DNA of 19,914 nucleotides from Gemmatimonadales bacterium (GTDB lineage Bacteria; Gemmatimonadota; Gemmatimonadetes; Gemmatimonadales; GWC2-71-9): contig JAICPP010000033.1 of NCBI GenBank assembly GCA_025929805.1, positions 1-19,914 of the forward strand. Reading direction: 5' to 3'. The notes below the pieces were generated by a model. It was not told the origin of the DNA. It saw nothing but the letters and a program-made list of their open reading frames with translations, and did not search any database. The translations under genes and the position numbers were made by a program. Below, piece after piece: positions 1 to 6,505 of this stretch (the stretch's first letter is position 1; each line of letters begins with the position of its first letter).

Positions 1-113
1 ACGACGTGGACCCGGTGGCCCCGCGCAGCCATGGCTTCGGCCAGCCGCTGGATCCGGATCGGAGTTCCTCGCCGCGCCGGATAGGGGCAGGCTGCTACCA
101 TCGCGATATTCAA
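1..113 (-). CDS. Glycosyltransferase group 1 (GT4-like), N-terminus only, runs off left edge
   Basis: Translating the minus strand from TTG at 113 gives MNIAMVAACPYPARRGTPIR, then a segment ending in MAARGHRVHVV at the window edge. This is the classic opening of GT-B glycosyltransferases: a first beta strand, a proline/glycine-rich loop (RRGTPIR), a helix, then GHxVxV as the second strand. The family moves sugars from nucleotide donors to lipid or polysaccharide acceptors. The start could be TTG 113 or ATG 101; TTG gives the more usual M-x-I-A-M-V beginning, but neither has a clear ribosome binding site and the frame stays open further upstream. It lies downstream of the SprT-like gene on the same strand, after a 230-nt gap with a weak terminator. 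The family call is inference from about 37 residues; the acceptor sugar cannot be told. Confidence 0.7.
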   Translation of the reverse strand, partial: MNIAMVAACPYPARRGTPIRIQRLAEAMAARGHRVHV

Positions 114-324
114 CAGTGCCGCGGGCACATCGGTGCCTTGGGCTGCTCTGGACGCTATCGTAATCGCTCCCAGCTGCTGGGTGCCGAGACGCAGACGCCT
201 CGAACATCGAGCCGATTTGCAGGCGTACCCATTCCCCCCGGAACCGCATCAGATTCCGTCGGAATGCCTCGGCGGACGGGGCCGGATCGAGAGGCCGAGC
301 CCCACCTCGATAGAGTATAGCGTG

Positions 325-346
325 AAAAAGGCCCCGTACAGGGCTA
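325..346 (-). terminator. Weak rho-independent terminator after the SprT-like gene
   Basis: On the minus strand GCCCT-GTAC-GGGGC (positions 344-331) can form a 5-bp stem with one G-T pair and a 4-nt loop. It is followed by CTTTTTC (about 330-325). It overlaps the stop codon of the SprT-like gene (346-344) and precedes the glycosyltransferase, so it probably separates the two transcripts. The stem is short. Confidence 0.45.
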
Positions 347-1075
347 TTGGCTGGCTTCCAAGCCGGCGGGTACGCTGGTCGGAATCTTACGGCTGGCGGC
401 TGGGAGTACGCCCACCTGCCGGGCTTTGGCTCGAAAAGTGGGCCCGTGATCTACCGCGAGGCCCATCTCCGCCTGCCATTGGTGTACCATCTCGTGAAGC
501 ATCGTATGTTCGATCTCAGACCAGGCGTGCTGACTGAGGTGCCGCCGGCTGAGCCCGATCTCCTGGGGACGACCGTCCAGATCCACCGCTAACTCCCCCA
601 AACGACACCTCATCCGTCCAGACAGGCGGATTGGGATGGTTCCCAGCGTGCCACCGAAATGCTGCGCATTTAGTTGACGGTGCAGCTGTTCCAGCCGGTT
701 GAGGAGGCCTACGTCTCCCGGTCTGGCCTGGTCGGGGCATCGCAAATGATTGGGAGATGCCACAAAGGCCTGGACCGGGAAGCGGAGGAACTCTCGTTCC
801 GCGGCTCGGCGCAGGGCCCGCGGCAGCCGAGGGTTCAAAAATCGAACTACTGCCTTCAACACATCATCCGGCGCATAGCCATAGCCTCGGTGGATCCTGA
901 GGACCCGCCGATTGAGACTCAGCATGACGGACTGATTAGTGTGGGTGAGCACTCGGTCGACATCTCTAAGACCAAGTGCCCCTAGCCGTTCGGGGAGACG
1001 ACTATCAAATAGGGAACACTGCTGCTCTGCGACCTGGCTTACCCGCTTCCCCGCGGACCTGCTTCCCCGCCTCAC
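344..1075 (-). CDS. SprT-like zinc metalloprotein
   Basis: A 243-residue protein whose C-terminal half fits the SprT-like domain. HEMVH lies at residues 194-198 inside MLHEMVHQWQ, followed by DHGPTF with the likely third zinc ligand H210, then an Arg/Ala-rich helix and VGV. SprT-like proteins are zinc-dependent proteases or protease-like proteins; the substrate here is unknown. The N-terminal half (about residues 20-120) is basic and not recognised. The start is a GTG whose first bases overlap the TGA of the metallophosphoesterase (GTGA, 4 nt), so coupling is likely. Residues 2-13 are encoded by an 8-bp repeat array (1069-1038), which makes this N-terminus unusual. No other good in-frame start precedes the conserved part. 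A weak terminator covers the stop codon. Confidence 0.8.
   Translation of the reverse strand: MRRGSRSAGKRVSQVAEQQCSLFDSRLPERLGALGLRDVDRVLTHTNQSVMLSLNRRVLRIHRGYGYAPDDVLKAVVRFLNPRLPRALRRAAEREFLRFPVQAFVASPNHLRCPDQARPGDVGLLNRLEQLHRQLNAQHFGGTLGTIPIRLSGRMRCRLGELAVDLDGRPQEIGLSRRHLSQHAWSEIEHTMLHEMVHQWQAEMGLAVDHGPTFRAKARQVGVLPAASRKIPTSVPAGLEASQ
1038..1069. repeat. Array of four 8-bp units (single arm)
   Basis: Units on the plus strand are cttacccg, cttccccg, cggacctg, cttccccg. They belong to the same sequence family as the arrays near 3290-3418 and 15883-16033. Here only one arm is visible, and it is read as codons 2-13 of the SprT-like gene. Confidence 0.6.
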
Positions 1076-1938
1076 AGCCCCTGGTCCCCACCCGCGATCG
1101 ACACCGCCACTTTCGGAGCGCCCTTCCGGGCAAAAGAGAACTTGTCCGAGGGGATGAACAGTCGATCGCCGGATATCCAGCGAAAGTGCTGGATGTGTAC
1201 GGACTGGGCGTCTATGGTGACCAGGTTGAACACCGAAGGCCGTCCCCCCCGCTGACGGTAGCTGTGCGTGCCCGAGGTGCTCACTGCCAGGCCGCCCTCG
1301 ATCTGTCCCGCTCCTTCATAATGATCGTGGCCGCAGAGGATGACATCTGCGCCGGTATCGAGCAGCCGCCGGTGGGCTGACTTCCAGTTGGCAAGACCCA
1401 TCCGGCCGGTACCGCCGGCGAGAACGTTATGGTGTACCACCAGCACCTTGGCGAGCTCGGGTGAGGCTTGAGCAAAGATCTTCTTCACCCGATTGGTCTC
1501 GGATCGTGGCAGGTGCCCCTTTACGGCGAGGTCGCGAATGTTCCAGGTGAGTGAGCCGAATGCCACGCCGTAACCACTCACCGCGCCCGCGATGATCGCA
1601 CCGGGGACCTCCAGCTGCGGACGCAGCTCACCGTAGTAGCGCCGGTATTTCGAGTACTTCCGCTTCTCTCCCAACAGGCTGAACGGACTCTTCCACCACT
1701 CCACGTCGTGATTGCCGGGAACGATGAGCGCCGGGGCGTGGAGCCGCATCCGATGCATGAACACATGGGCCGCCTGGAACTCCCCATGACGGGCCCGCTG
1801 GCTCAGATCGCCGGACACTACCAGCGCCGTCACCTGCAGCGTGGGCAGGAACTCTTCGAGGGCCTCGATCTGTTTGAGGTCGGCGTAACCACCGAAGTGG
1901 AGGTCGGAGAGATGGGCGATGGTGACCGTGGAGGTCAT
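1072..1938 (-). CDS. Calcineurin-like metallophosphoesterase
   Basis: A 288-residue protein with the complete metallophosphoesterase signature in order: SDLHFGG (D12, H14), SGDLS (D44), GNHD (residues 75-78), a paired histidine in VVHHNV, and CGHDH. These residues bind two metal ions and hydrolyse phosphomono- or diesters. The lack of a signal peptide suggests a cytoplasmic enzyme. Proteins of this size with an early SDLHFG are often annotated as Icc-like phosphodiesterases, but the substrate cannot be read from sequence. The ATG at 1938 gives the family-typical start a few residues before the first motif. The gene lies 34 nt downstream of the DUF4139 gene, and its stop overlaps the SprT-like start by 4 nt. 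Confidence 0.88.
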   Translation of the reverse strand: MTSTVTIAHLSDLHFGGYADLKQIEALEEFLPTLQVTALVVSGDLSQRARHGEFQAAHVFMHRMRLHAPALIVPGNHDVEWWKSPFSLLGEKRKYSKYRRYYGELRPQLEVPGAIIAGAVSGYGVAFGSLTWNIRDLAVKGHLPRSETNRVKKIFAQASPELAKVLVVHHNVLAGGTGRMGLANWKSAHRRLLDTGADVILCGHDHYEGAGQIEGGLAVSTSGTHSYRQRGGRPSVFNLVTIDAQSVHIQHFRWISGDRLFIPSDKFSFARKGAPKVAVSIAGGDQGL

Positions 1939-1972
1939 GTGAGCGAAAGCGAAGGGGTCAGAATGACAAAAC

Positions 1973-3433
1973 TTACCATATCACCCGTATCCTGTAATTC
2001 AGCACCGCCTCGCCTCGCTCCGGCACCCGCACCCGAAACCGAGTTATGGTCGAAGAGACCTTTTCCGGCGGTACCGAGCTGGTCACCACGCTCCACTCGC
2101 CGGCGCGCTCTTCCTGCACATTGATGGTGACGGTGCTGTCCAGCGCATTCTTCAGGGTCACCCGGTAGTCGGCCGTGGCAACGGTGTGCACTCCGCGCGC
2201 CTTGGTGCTGTCCCGCCGAGTCACGTAGTTCATTTGCACCCGCCGGGCCGACAGATCGAAGGCGTTCCCCGCCTTGAGGCGAAGGTCATTGCCGGGCGCA
2301 GTGTGGTCCAGCGATGCCTCGCCCACCAGCTGAAGGCTGCCGGCGCTATCCGCTTGGTACAGCCGACCCACGCCCCCCGGCAGCGGCCGGTCTCCGAAAC
2401 TCGTCTTGCGGGGGCGTTTGAGCGTATAGGTCACCTCAACCGGCAGATCGACCTGTTCGCCCTGCTGAGGCAGGAACCCCCAATAGGGCACGTCGCCGTG
2501 CACGATGTAATTGTGTTCGTACTTCACCTGGGCCGGCTCGAACAGCGCGACCGAGGTGGTCTGGCCCGGCAGCAGGGTGCTGCGCCCAGGCAGCGAGTAA
2601 AGATGGAACTCCCCCACCCGTTGTTCGACCGCGGCGTCGCTCATGGCCTGGGCTTTCAGGGCGGCCTCCGCCCGGGCGAGCGGCCGGGGCACTTCGGGAG
2701 GCGGCTGAGCCCGTCCGACCGAGCCGGCCAGGAGGTGGATCTCCGCGTTCTCCGCCCGAAGTGATTCGGATGGCAGCACTGCCATCCCGGTCACCCGCGC
2801 ATCAGTCCGACCCAGGATCACCTGATAGCTCGCCTGCCAGGACGCGCCGGTGGTGAAGTAGCCCAGTGGCACTTGGTCCCGGGCAGCGGCACTTCGTACG
2901 CTGATGGTTGTGCTGGGCTCCACTACCACCACGTCGCTCGGGTACAGCGCGAGGCCGGGTGCCGTGAAGCTGATCCGGCCGTCGGGCAGTTGGAGGCGCA
3001 AGGGATCCACCCCCAGCACCAGCGCGCTCACGGTATCGGGGGGCTCGGTCAGCCGGAAGATGAGCCGTTTCCCCACCGAGCGGCGCAGAACGCTGGCCTC
3101 GTCCACCGCGCCGTCGTACACCACTCGGTCGATACTGATGGTCGAGTCGAGGGAGAAAAGCGTAGCCGGATCGAGTGCACCCAGGGTGAGCCTCTGGACC
3201 GACGAGCCTTTCGGCAGTTTCGCCGGGACAGTCCGCCGCACCTGGACCCGGCCGTCGTTGTAGATGGTGAGTGAGGTCTGGGCGACAAGCGGGGAGGTGG
3301 GAAGGCCGGGAAGCGGGGAAGCACTTGCTAAAATGAGTGCCCCGGCCCGCAAGCAGTCTGAGACTCGGGCCACCTTCCTGTCGGTCGGTTCCAACTTCCC
3401 CGCTTCCCTGCCTCCCCGCTGTTGCTGCTTCAT
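1973..3433 (-). CDS. DUF4139 domain-containing protein, probably exported
   Basis: A 486-residue protein of the DUF4139 type. An N-terminal beta-rich region has DGRVQVRRTVPAKLPKG at about residues 60-76. The core has WQASYQVIL, an LLAGSVGRAQ stretch, then conserved C-terminal strands LRLKAGNAFDLSARR and YRVTLKNALDSTVTINVQEE, ending in LNYRIRVIW. The family's molecular function is not established. The start at 3433 is supported by an ATGA overlap with the upstream zinc-ribbon gene. A hydrophobic stretch at residues 29-51 (AGALILASASPLP onward, ending LVAQT) looks like an export signal, but it is proline-rich and partly encoded by a repeat arm. Residues 6-13 come from the opposite arm of the same inverted repeat. 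A TTG start near residue 28 would give a shorter signal peptide and cannot be excluded. Confidence 0.8.
   Translation of the reverse strand: MKQQQRGGREAGKLEPTDRKVARVSDCLRAGALILASASPLPGLPTSPLVAQTSLTIYNDGRVQVRRTVPAKLPKGSSVQRLTLGALDPATLFSLDSTISIDRVVYDGAVDEASVLRRSVGKRLIFRLTEPPDTVSALVLGVDPLRLQLPDGRISFTAPGLALYPSDVVVVEPSTTISVRSAAARDQVPLGYFTTGASWQASYQVILGRTDARVTGMAVLPSESLRAENAEIHLLAGSVGRAQPPPEVPRPLARAEAALKAQAMSDAAVEQRVGEFHLYSLPGRSTLLPGQTTSVALFEPAQVKYEHNYIVHGDVPYWGFLPQQGEQVDLPVEVTYTLKRPRKTSFGDRPLPGGVGRLYQADSAGSLQLVGEASLDHTAPGNDLRLKAGNAFDLSARRVQMNYVTRRDSTKARGVHTVATADYRVTLKNALDSTVTINVQEERAGEWSVVTSSVPPEKVSSTITRFRVRVPERGEAVLNYRIRVIW
3290..3418. repeat. Inverted pair of 8-bp-unit arrays inside the DUF4139 gene start
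   Basis: Arm 1 (3290-3321) reads cggggagg, tgggaagg, ccgggaag, cggggaag. Arm 2 (3395-3418) reads on the minus strand cggggagg, cagggaag, cggggaag. The arms face each other across 73 nt and have the same orientation logic as the other repeat pairs in this window. Both lie within codons of the DUF4139 gene. Confidence 0.7.
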
Positions 3434-3720
3434 TTTAGATACTCCATCGCCACGAGGGTCGTGATCCGCCGCACGATGATGTAGGTCGCGACGATCGCAA
3501 TGGCACCGTAGAGCCGAGCCATCGGGGTGGGCGGCACGCGCAGGGCGACGTACGCGGCCATCAGCACCGTGGCGGCGAGGGAGATGCGGCTGGCCAATCT
3601 TCTTGCACGTACCTTCCGCTCGGCCAGACAATCGGGGCACAGCTCCGCCCAGCCCAACCCTCGTACCCGGCGCCCGCAGCGAACGCAAGGAACCTCAGGC
3701 AGCCCGCTTAGCGACGGCAC
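3430..3720 (-). CDS. Small zinc-ribbon membrane protein
   Basis: A 96-residue protein with two CxxC knuckles (C12-C15 and C28-C31; PCVRCG and LCPDC), which would bind one zinc ion. A basic segment (ERKVRARR) follows, then two hydrophobic segments at about residues 43-60 and 67-83. This suggests a cytoplasmic zinc ribbon anchored by a membrane hairpin. The GTG start at 3720 is chosen because GGAGGAG sits 7 nt upstream. An earlier GTG at 3777 would add 19 residues and lengthen the overlap. With the chosen start it overlaps the end of the isocitrate dehydrogenase gene by 26 nt, and its stop overlaps the DUF4139 start as ATGA. I do not recognise a named family. Coupling to DUF4139 hints at a joint role but proves nothing. 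Confidence 0.7.
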   Translation of the reverse strand: MPSLSGLPEVPCVRCGRRVRGLGWAELCPDCLAERKVRARRLASRISLAATVLMAAYVALRVPPTPMARLYGAIAIVATYIIVRRITTLVAMEYLK

Positions 3721-4711
3721 TGCCGAACTCCTCCGTGGAGGCGGTGCCGCCCAGGTCCCGGGTGCGGATGCCGTCACGAACGATGGTGGTGATGATGGCG
3801 TTTCGGATTCGCTCCGCGGGCTCCAACTCGCCGATGTGGTCCAGCATCATGGCAGCCGCGAACATCAGGGCCGATGGATTGGCCAGTCCCTTGCCGGCAA
3901 TGTCGGGAGCGCTACCGTGCACCGCCTCGAAGATGGCCGCCTTGGTGCCGATGTTGGCTCCGGGCGCGAGACCCAGTCCACCCACCAGACCGGACACTTC
4001 GTCGCTCAGGATGTCACCGAACATGTTGGTCGTCACCATGACGTCGAATTGCTCCGGCCGGAGCACCAGCTGCATGGCGGTGTTATCGACGATCATGTCG
4101 TTGGACTCGATGCGCTTCTCGTACTCCTTCGCGATCATCCGGCCCACCTCGAGGAACAATCCGCTCACCATCTTGAGGATGTTGGCCTTGTGGACGATGG
4201 TAACCTTCCGGCGCCCGTGCTTGAGGGCGTACTCGAAGGCGTAGCGGATGATGCGCTCGCAGCCGCGGCGAGTGACGATCGCCATCGACTCGGCCACCGC
4301 GCGCGGATCGTCGGCGATCTGGACGAAGTGCTCCACCCCGATATAGAGGCCCTCGAGGTTTTCCCGCACCAACACGATGTCGACGTTCTCGAACCGTCCG
4401 CCCGGCACGATCGTCCGCGCCGGCCTGATGTTGGCGAACAGCTCGAATTCCTTGCGAAGCCCCACGTTTACCGAGCGAAAGCCGCTGCCGACGGGAGTCG
4501 TGAGCGGCCCCTTGAGCGCCAGCGCATTCTTGCGGATGCTCTCGACGGTGGCGTCTGGGAGCGGCGTGCCCGTGGCGTCCACCGCAGCCATGCCGGCCAG
4601 CTCCTCGTCCCAGTTGAACCGGAGCCCGGTAGCCTTCAGGACCTTCAGCGTCTGAGCCGTAACCTCAGGACCGATCCCGTCGCCGGGGATCAACGTTACA
4701 TCGTAGGTCAT
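3695..4711 (-). CDS. NAD-dependent isocitrate dehydrogenase (IDH/IMDH family)
   Basis: A 338-residue protein starting MTYDVTLIPGDGIGPEV, the standard opening of the isocitrate/isopropylmalate dehydrogenase family. The substrate loop SVNVGLRK (S80, N82, R86) has the serine and asparagine typical of isocitrate rather than isopropylmalate enzymes. Other family residues are Y123 in GLYIGVEH, K175 in HKANI, and the metal-binding aspartates in MFGDILSDE (D233, D237). The cofactor loop HGSAPDIAGK has Asp-Ile where NADP enzymes usually have Lys-Tyr, so NAD is the likely cofactor. The reaction is isocitrate to 2-oxoglutarate and CO2 in the TCA cycle. A homoisocitrate-type activity is a less likely alternative. 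The start overlaps the stop of the upstream lipoprotein gene by 4 nt, and the end overlaps the zinc-ribbon gene, so it sits in an unusual operon. Confidence 0.9.
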   Translation of the reverse strand: MTYDVTLIPGDGIGPEVTAQTLKVLKATGLRFNWDEELAGMAAVDATGTPLPDATVESIRKNALALKGPLTTPVGSGFRSVNVGLRKEFELFANIRPARTIVPGGRFENVDIVLVRENLEGLYIGVEHFVQIADDPRAVAESMAIVTRRGCERIIRYAFEYALKHGRRKVTIVHKANILKMVSGLFLEVGRMIAKEYEKRIESNDMIVDNTAMQLVLRPEQFDVMVTTNMFGDILSDEVSGLVGGLGLAPGANIGTKAAIFEAVHGSAPDIAGKGLANPSALMFAAAMMLDHIGELEPAERIRNAIITTIVRDGIRTRDLGGTASTEEFGSAVAKRAA

Positions 4712-5370
4712 GGCCCGCCGGTAACCGGGAGCACCGCGGCTACGGCGGCATTCAAGGCCTGATCCGGGGAAGATCCACGCCCGTAGGCCACGCTTCGCCA
4801 GAGAATCTTGCCGCTCCGCGAGTCAGCCAACACCAGGGTGAGATCGGCGCGGACCTCGCCGTTCGGCTCAGGCCCGAAGCCGACTGAGGCCGGGACCATA
4901 GCGTAGCGTCCTCCCACCAGCGCGACGAGACCCCGGAGCGAGGAGCGCAGGGGGTCAGGCACCTTGCTCATCTGGGGCGCGCGCAGGATGGCCTGCCCCA
5001 TCTGGTCGGGATCCTCAACGAAGCCGGCCGAGCGACGGGCCACCTTGCGAAGCTGGGGAGGCAACACCCAGGTCACCTCCGGAGCCCGGGTCTGGATCCC
5101 TTCACCCACGAGCGAATCGGCCCGCAGCAACGCCGCGCGGCGGTCTCGGTACCGCGCGTAGCTTGAGTCCGATTCTATGGAGGGATCGGTAACCAGGAGC
5201 GTGAGAGGGAGGACGGCGATGGTCTGGCCGGCCAGCGGCTGCGTAGAAAGAGGGCGGACCTCCGGAAGGGGCTTGGTTCCATCCTGAGCGTTCAGCCGAC
5301 AGGCGAGCAGCAACAACAGCCCCACGCATAACGTGGGCGAGTGCTTATGAATGGAGGGAGGCATGGGCAT
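4708..5370 (-). CDS. Secreted or lipoprotein of unknown function
   Basis: A protein of about 220 residues that I do not recognise. It begins MPMPPSIHKHS, followed by a strong hydrophobic core and LLLLACRLNAQD. This could be a lipoprotein signal (LLAC as lipobox) or a signal-peptidase-I site after LNA. The mature part has a beta strand TIAVLPLTLLV, a central basic/helical region, and a C-terminal alpha-beta segment (ADLTLVLADSRSGKILWRS, then DQALNAAVAAVLPV). That segment resembles periplasmic proteins that report on envelope components, but this is only a resemblance. The frame stays open to 5457, but those extra codons fall in a GTGAACA-type repeat array, so I prefer ATG 5370 (or 5364). No clear ribosome binding site is seen. 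The stop overlaps the dehydrogenase ATG by 4 nt. Confidence 0.65.
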   Translation of the reverse strand: MPMPPSIHKHSPTLCVGLLLLLACRLNAQDGTKPLPEVRPLSTQPLAGQTIAVLPLTLLVTDPSIESDSSYARYRDRRAALLRADSLVGEGIQTRAPEVTWVLPPQLRKVARRSAGFVEDPDQMGQAILRAPQMSKVPDPLRSSLRGLVALVGGRYAMVPASVGFGPEPNGEVRADLTLVLADSRSGKILWRSVAYGRGSSPDQALNAAVAAVLPVTGGP

Positions 5371-5395
5371 CAACGTAAACGGGATGGCGTTAGGC

Positions 5396-5478
5396 GTAAA
5401 CAGTGAACAGTGACCAGTGAACAGTGAACCGGAGCTGTCGGAGGGGAACCCGTTCACCGTTCACGGTTGACCGTTCAC
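5396..5478. repeat. Inverted pair of 7-bp-unit arrays
   Basis: Arm 1 (5396-5430) is five consecutive heptamers: gtaaaca, gtgaaca, gtgacca, gtgaaca, gtgaacc. Arm 2 (5451-5478) is four heptamers: cgttcac, cgttcac, ggttgac, cgttcac, i.e. gtgaacg, gtcaacc, gtgaacg, gtgaacg on the minus strand. The arms are separated by 20 nt and fill the gap between the SDR stop (5482) and the lipoprotein start. Confidence 0.85.
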
Positions 5479-5481
5479 CGC

Positions 5482-6348
5482 CTATTCAAGCGACATTCCC
5501 CCGTCTACGACGATCGTTTGTCCTGTGATGTGTCTGGCAGAGTCCGAGCAGAGGAAGGAGATCACGTGGGCCACATCGTCCGGTTCTGCCACTCGGCCGA
5601 GCACCGAGCTTTTCTGCGCTCGCTCGATGACCTCCGAGGGAAGCATGGCCATGCGCTCCGTCCGGATGAAGCCAGGCGCGACCGCATTGACGTTGACGTT
5701 GGCGGGGCCCAGCTCGACCGCAGCGGCTCGGGTAAGCCCCAGTAGCCCCGCCTTGCTTGCAGCGTAGTTGGCGACTCCGAATCCCGGCCGGTCCGCCTGG
5801 TGGGCGCTCACGCTGACGATCTTGCCGTAATGCTGGCCCCGGAAGATCGGGGCCACCGCACGAATGCAGTTGAAGGCGCCGGTGACATTGGTTTCCAGCA
5901 CCTCGTCCCAGGCCTGCTGCGAGAGACGCCAGAGGGCACCGTCGTTGGCGATCCCCGCGTTGTTGATGAGGAAGTGTACCCCGCCGAGCCGCTGCCTGGT
6001 CTCGCCCACGAACTGCTCGACCGCCAGGCGATCGCGCACATCGCAGCGTTGCGCATATACCTGCACGCCCATGCCGGAGAGGGCGGTCTCCGTCAGCAGC
6101 GCCTGCTCGGTCACGTCCCTTCCCGGCAGGTTCACGAAGCAGAATGCGACATGACAACCCAGCCGGCCAAACTCGATCGATATGTGGCGTCCGAGGCCGG
6201 TGGCACCTCCGGTGACGATGACCACCTTGCCCCGCCACCCCTTGGCAATCGGCTGCGGCCGGGGCTCCTCGAGTGCGGCACCGGACCCTTCCGGCGCCTC
6301 GTATTCCCACGAGGGTCGGCGACCGAAGCCGAAGGATGGCAATGGCAT
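5482..6348 (-). CDS. FabG-like short-chain dehydrogenase/reductase
   Basis: A 288-residue classical SDR. It has the nucleotide-binding motif TGGATGLG (about residues 46-53), NNAG, a catalytic serine in SVSAHQ, and YAASK (Y-x-x-x-K). It ends with the PG-FIRTERM and ITGQTIVVDGG blocks found in 3-oxoacyl-ACP and acetoacetyl-CoA reductases. It would reduce a keto group with NAD(P)H in the cytoplasm; the substrate is not certain. The N-terminus has an unusual 38-residue proline/glutamate-rich extension (EYEAPEGSGAALEEPRPQP) before the Rossmann fold. The start is ATG 6348, with GGAG about 14 nt upstream, which is distant. It diverges from cstA, and both flanks of the gene are marked by heptamer repeat pairs. 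Confidence 0.88.
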   Translation of the reverse strand: MPLPSFGFGRRPSWEYEAPEGSGAALEEPRPQPIAKGWRGKVVIVTGGATGLGRHISIEFGRLGCHVAFCFVNLPGRDVTEQALLTETALSGMGVQVYAQRCDVRDRLAVEQFVGETRQRLGGVHFLINNAGIANDGALWRLSQQAWDEVLETNVTGAFNCIRAVAPIFRGQHYGKIVSVSAHQADRPGFGVANYAASKAGLLGLTRAAAVELGPANVNVNAVAPGFIRTERMAMLPSEVIERAQKSSVLGRVAEPDDVAHVISFLCSDSARHITGQTIVVDGGMSLE

Positions 6349-6371
6349 GGGGTTCGAAGGTACTCCAAAAA

Positions 6372-6487
6372 CGTGAGCCGGACTAGGACGGGCGTGAGCA
6401 GTGAGCGGGAGGGGGATTCTATCGAACGTCTAGCCCGGCGACCAGAGCTGGTGTAACCAGCTTACGCTTGCCCTTGTCCGGCTCACG
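6372..6487. repeat. Inverted pair of 7-bp-unit arrays between SDR and cstA
   Basis: Arm 1 (6372-6406) reads cgtgagc, cggacta, ggacggg, cgtgagc, agtgagc. Arm 2 (6460-6487) on the minus strand reads cgtgagc, cggacaa, gggcaag, cgtaagc. The first 28 nt of the two arms align with few mismatches, so they form an inverted repeat across about 53 nt. The pair brackets the divergent promoter region. A four-A run precedes arm 1 and a matching four-T run follows arm 2. Confidence 0.8.
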
Positions 6488-6505
6488 CTTTTATTGGTTC
6501 TTCCC

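Noticed and set aside
314..319. TATACT on the minus strand as promoter of the glycosyltransferase
   Set aside because: No -35 element at a usable distance, and it would leave a leader of about 200 nt. Not supported enough to list.
6..537. Two plus-strand frames at the left edge
   Set aside because: Low-complexity Arg/Pro/Gly-rich products overlapping the glycosyltransferase start, the terminator and the SprT-like gene on the other strand.
3527..4762. 411-codon open frame on the plus strand
   Set aside because: It lies antisense to the isocitrate dehydrogenase, whose motifs are complete. The plus-strand product is low-complexity His/Asp/Arg-rich and has no family features.
5371..5457. N-terminal extension of the lipoprotein to 5457
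   Set aside because: The added residues (SLFTGHCSLFT) simply translate the gtgaaca heptamers, and the signal peptide begins after them.
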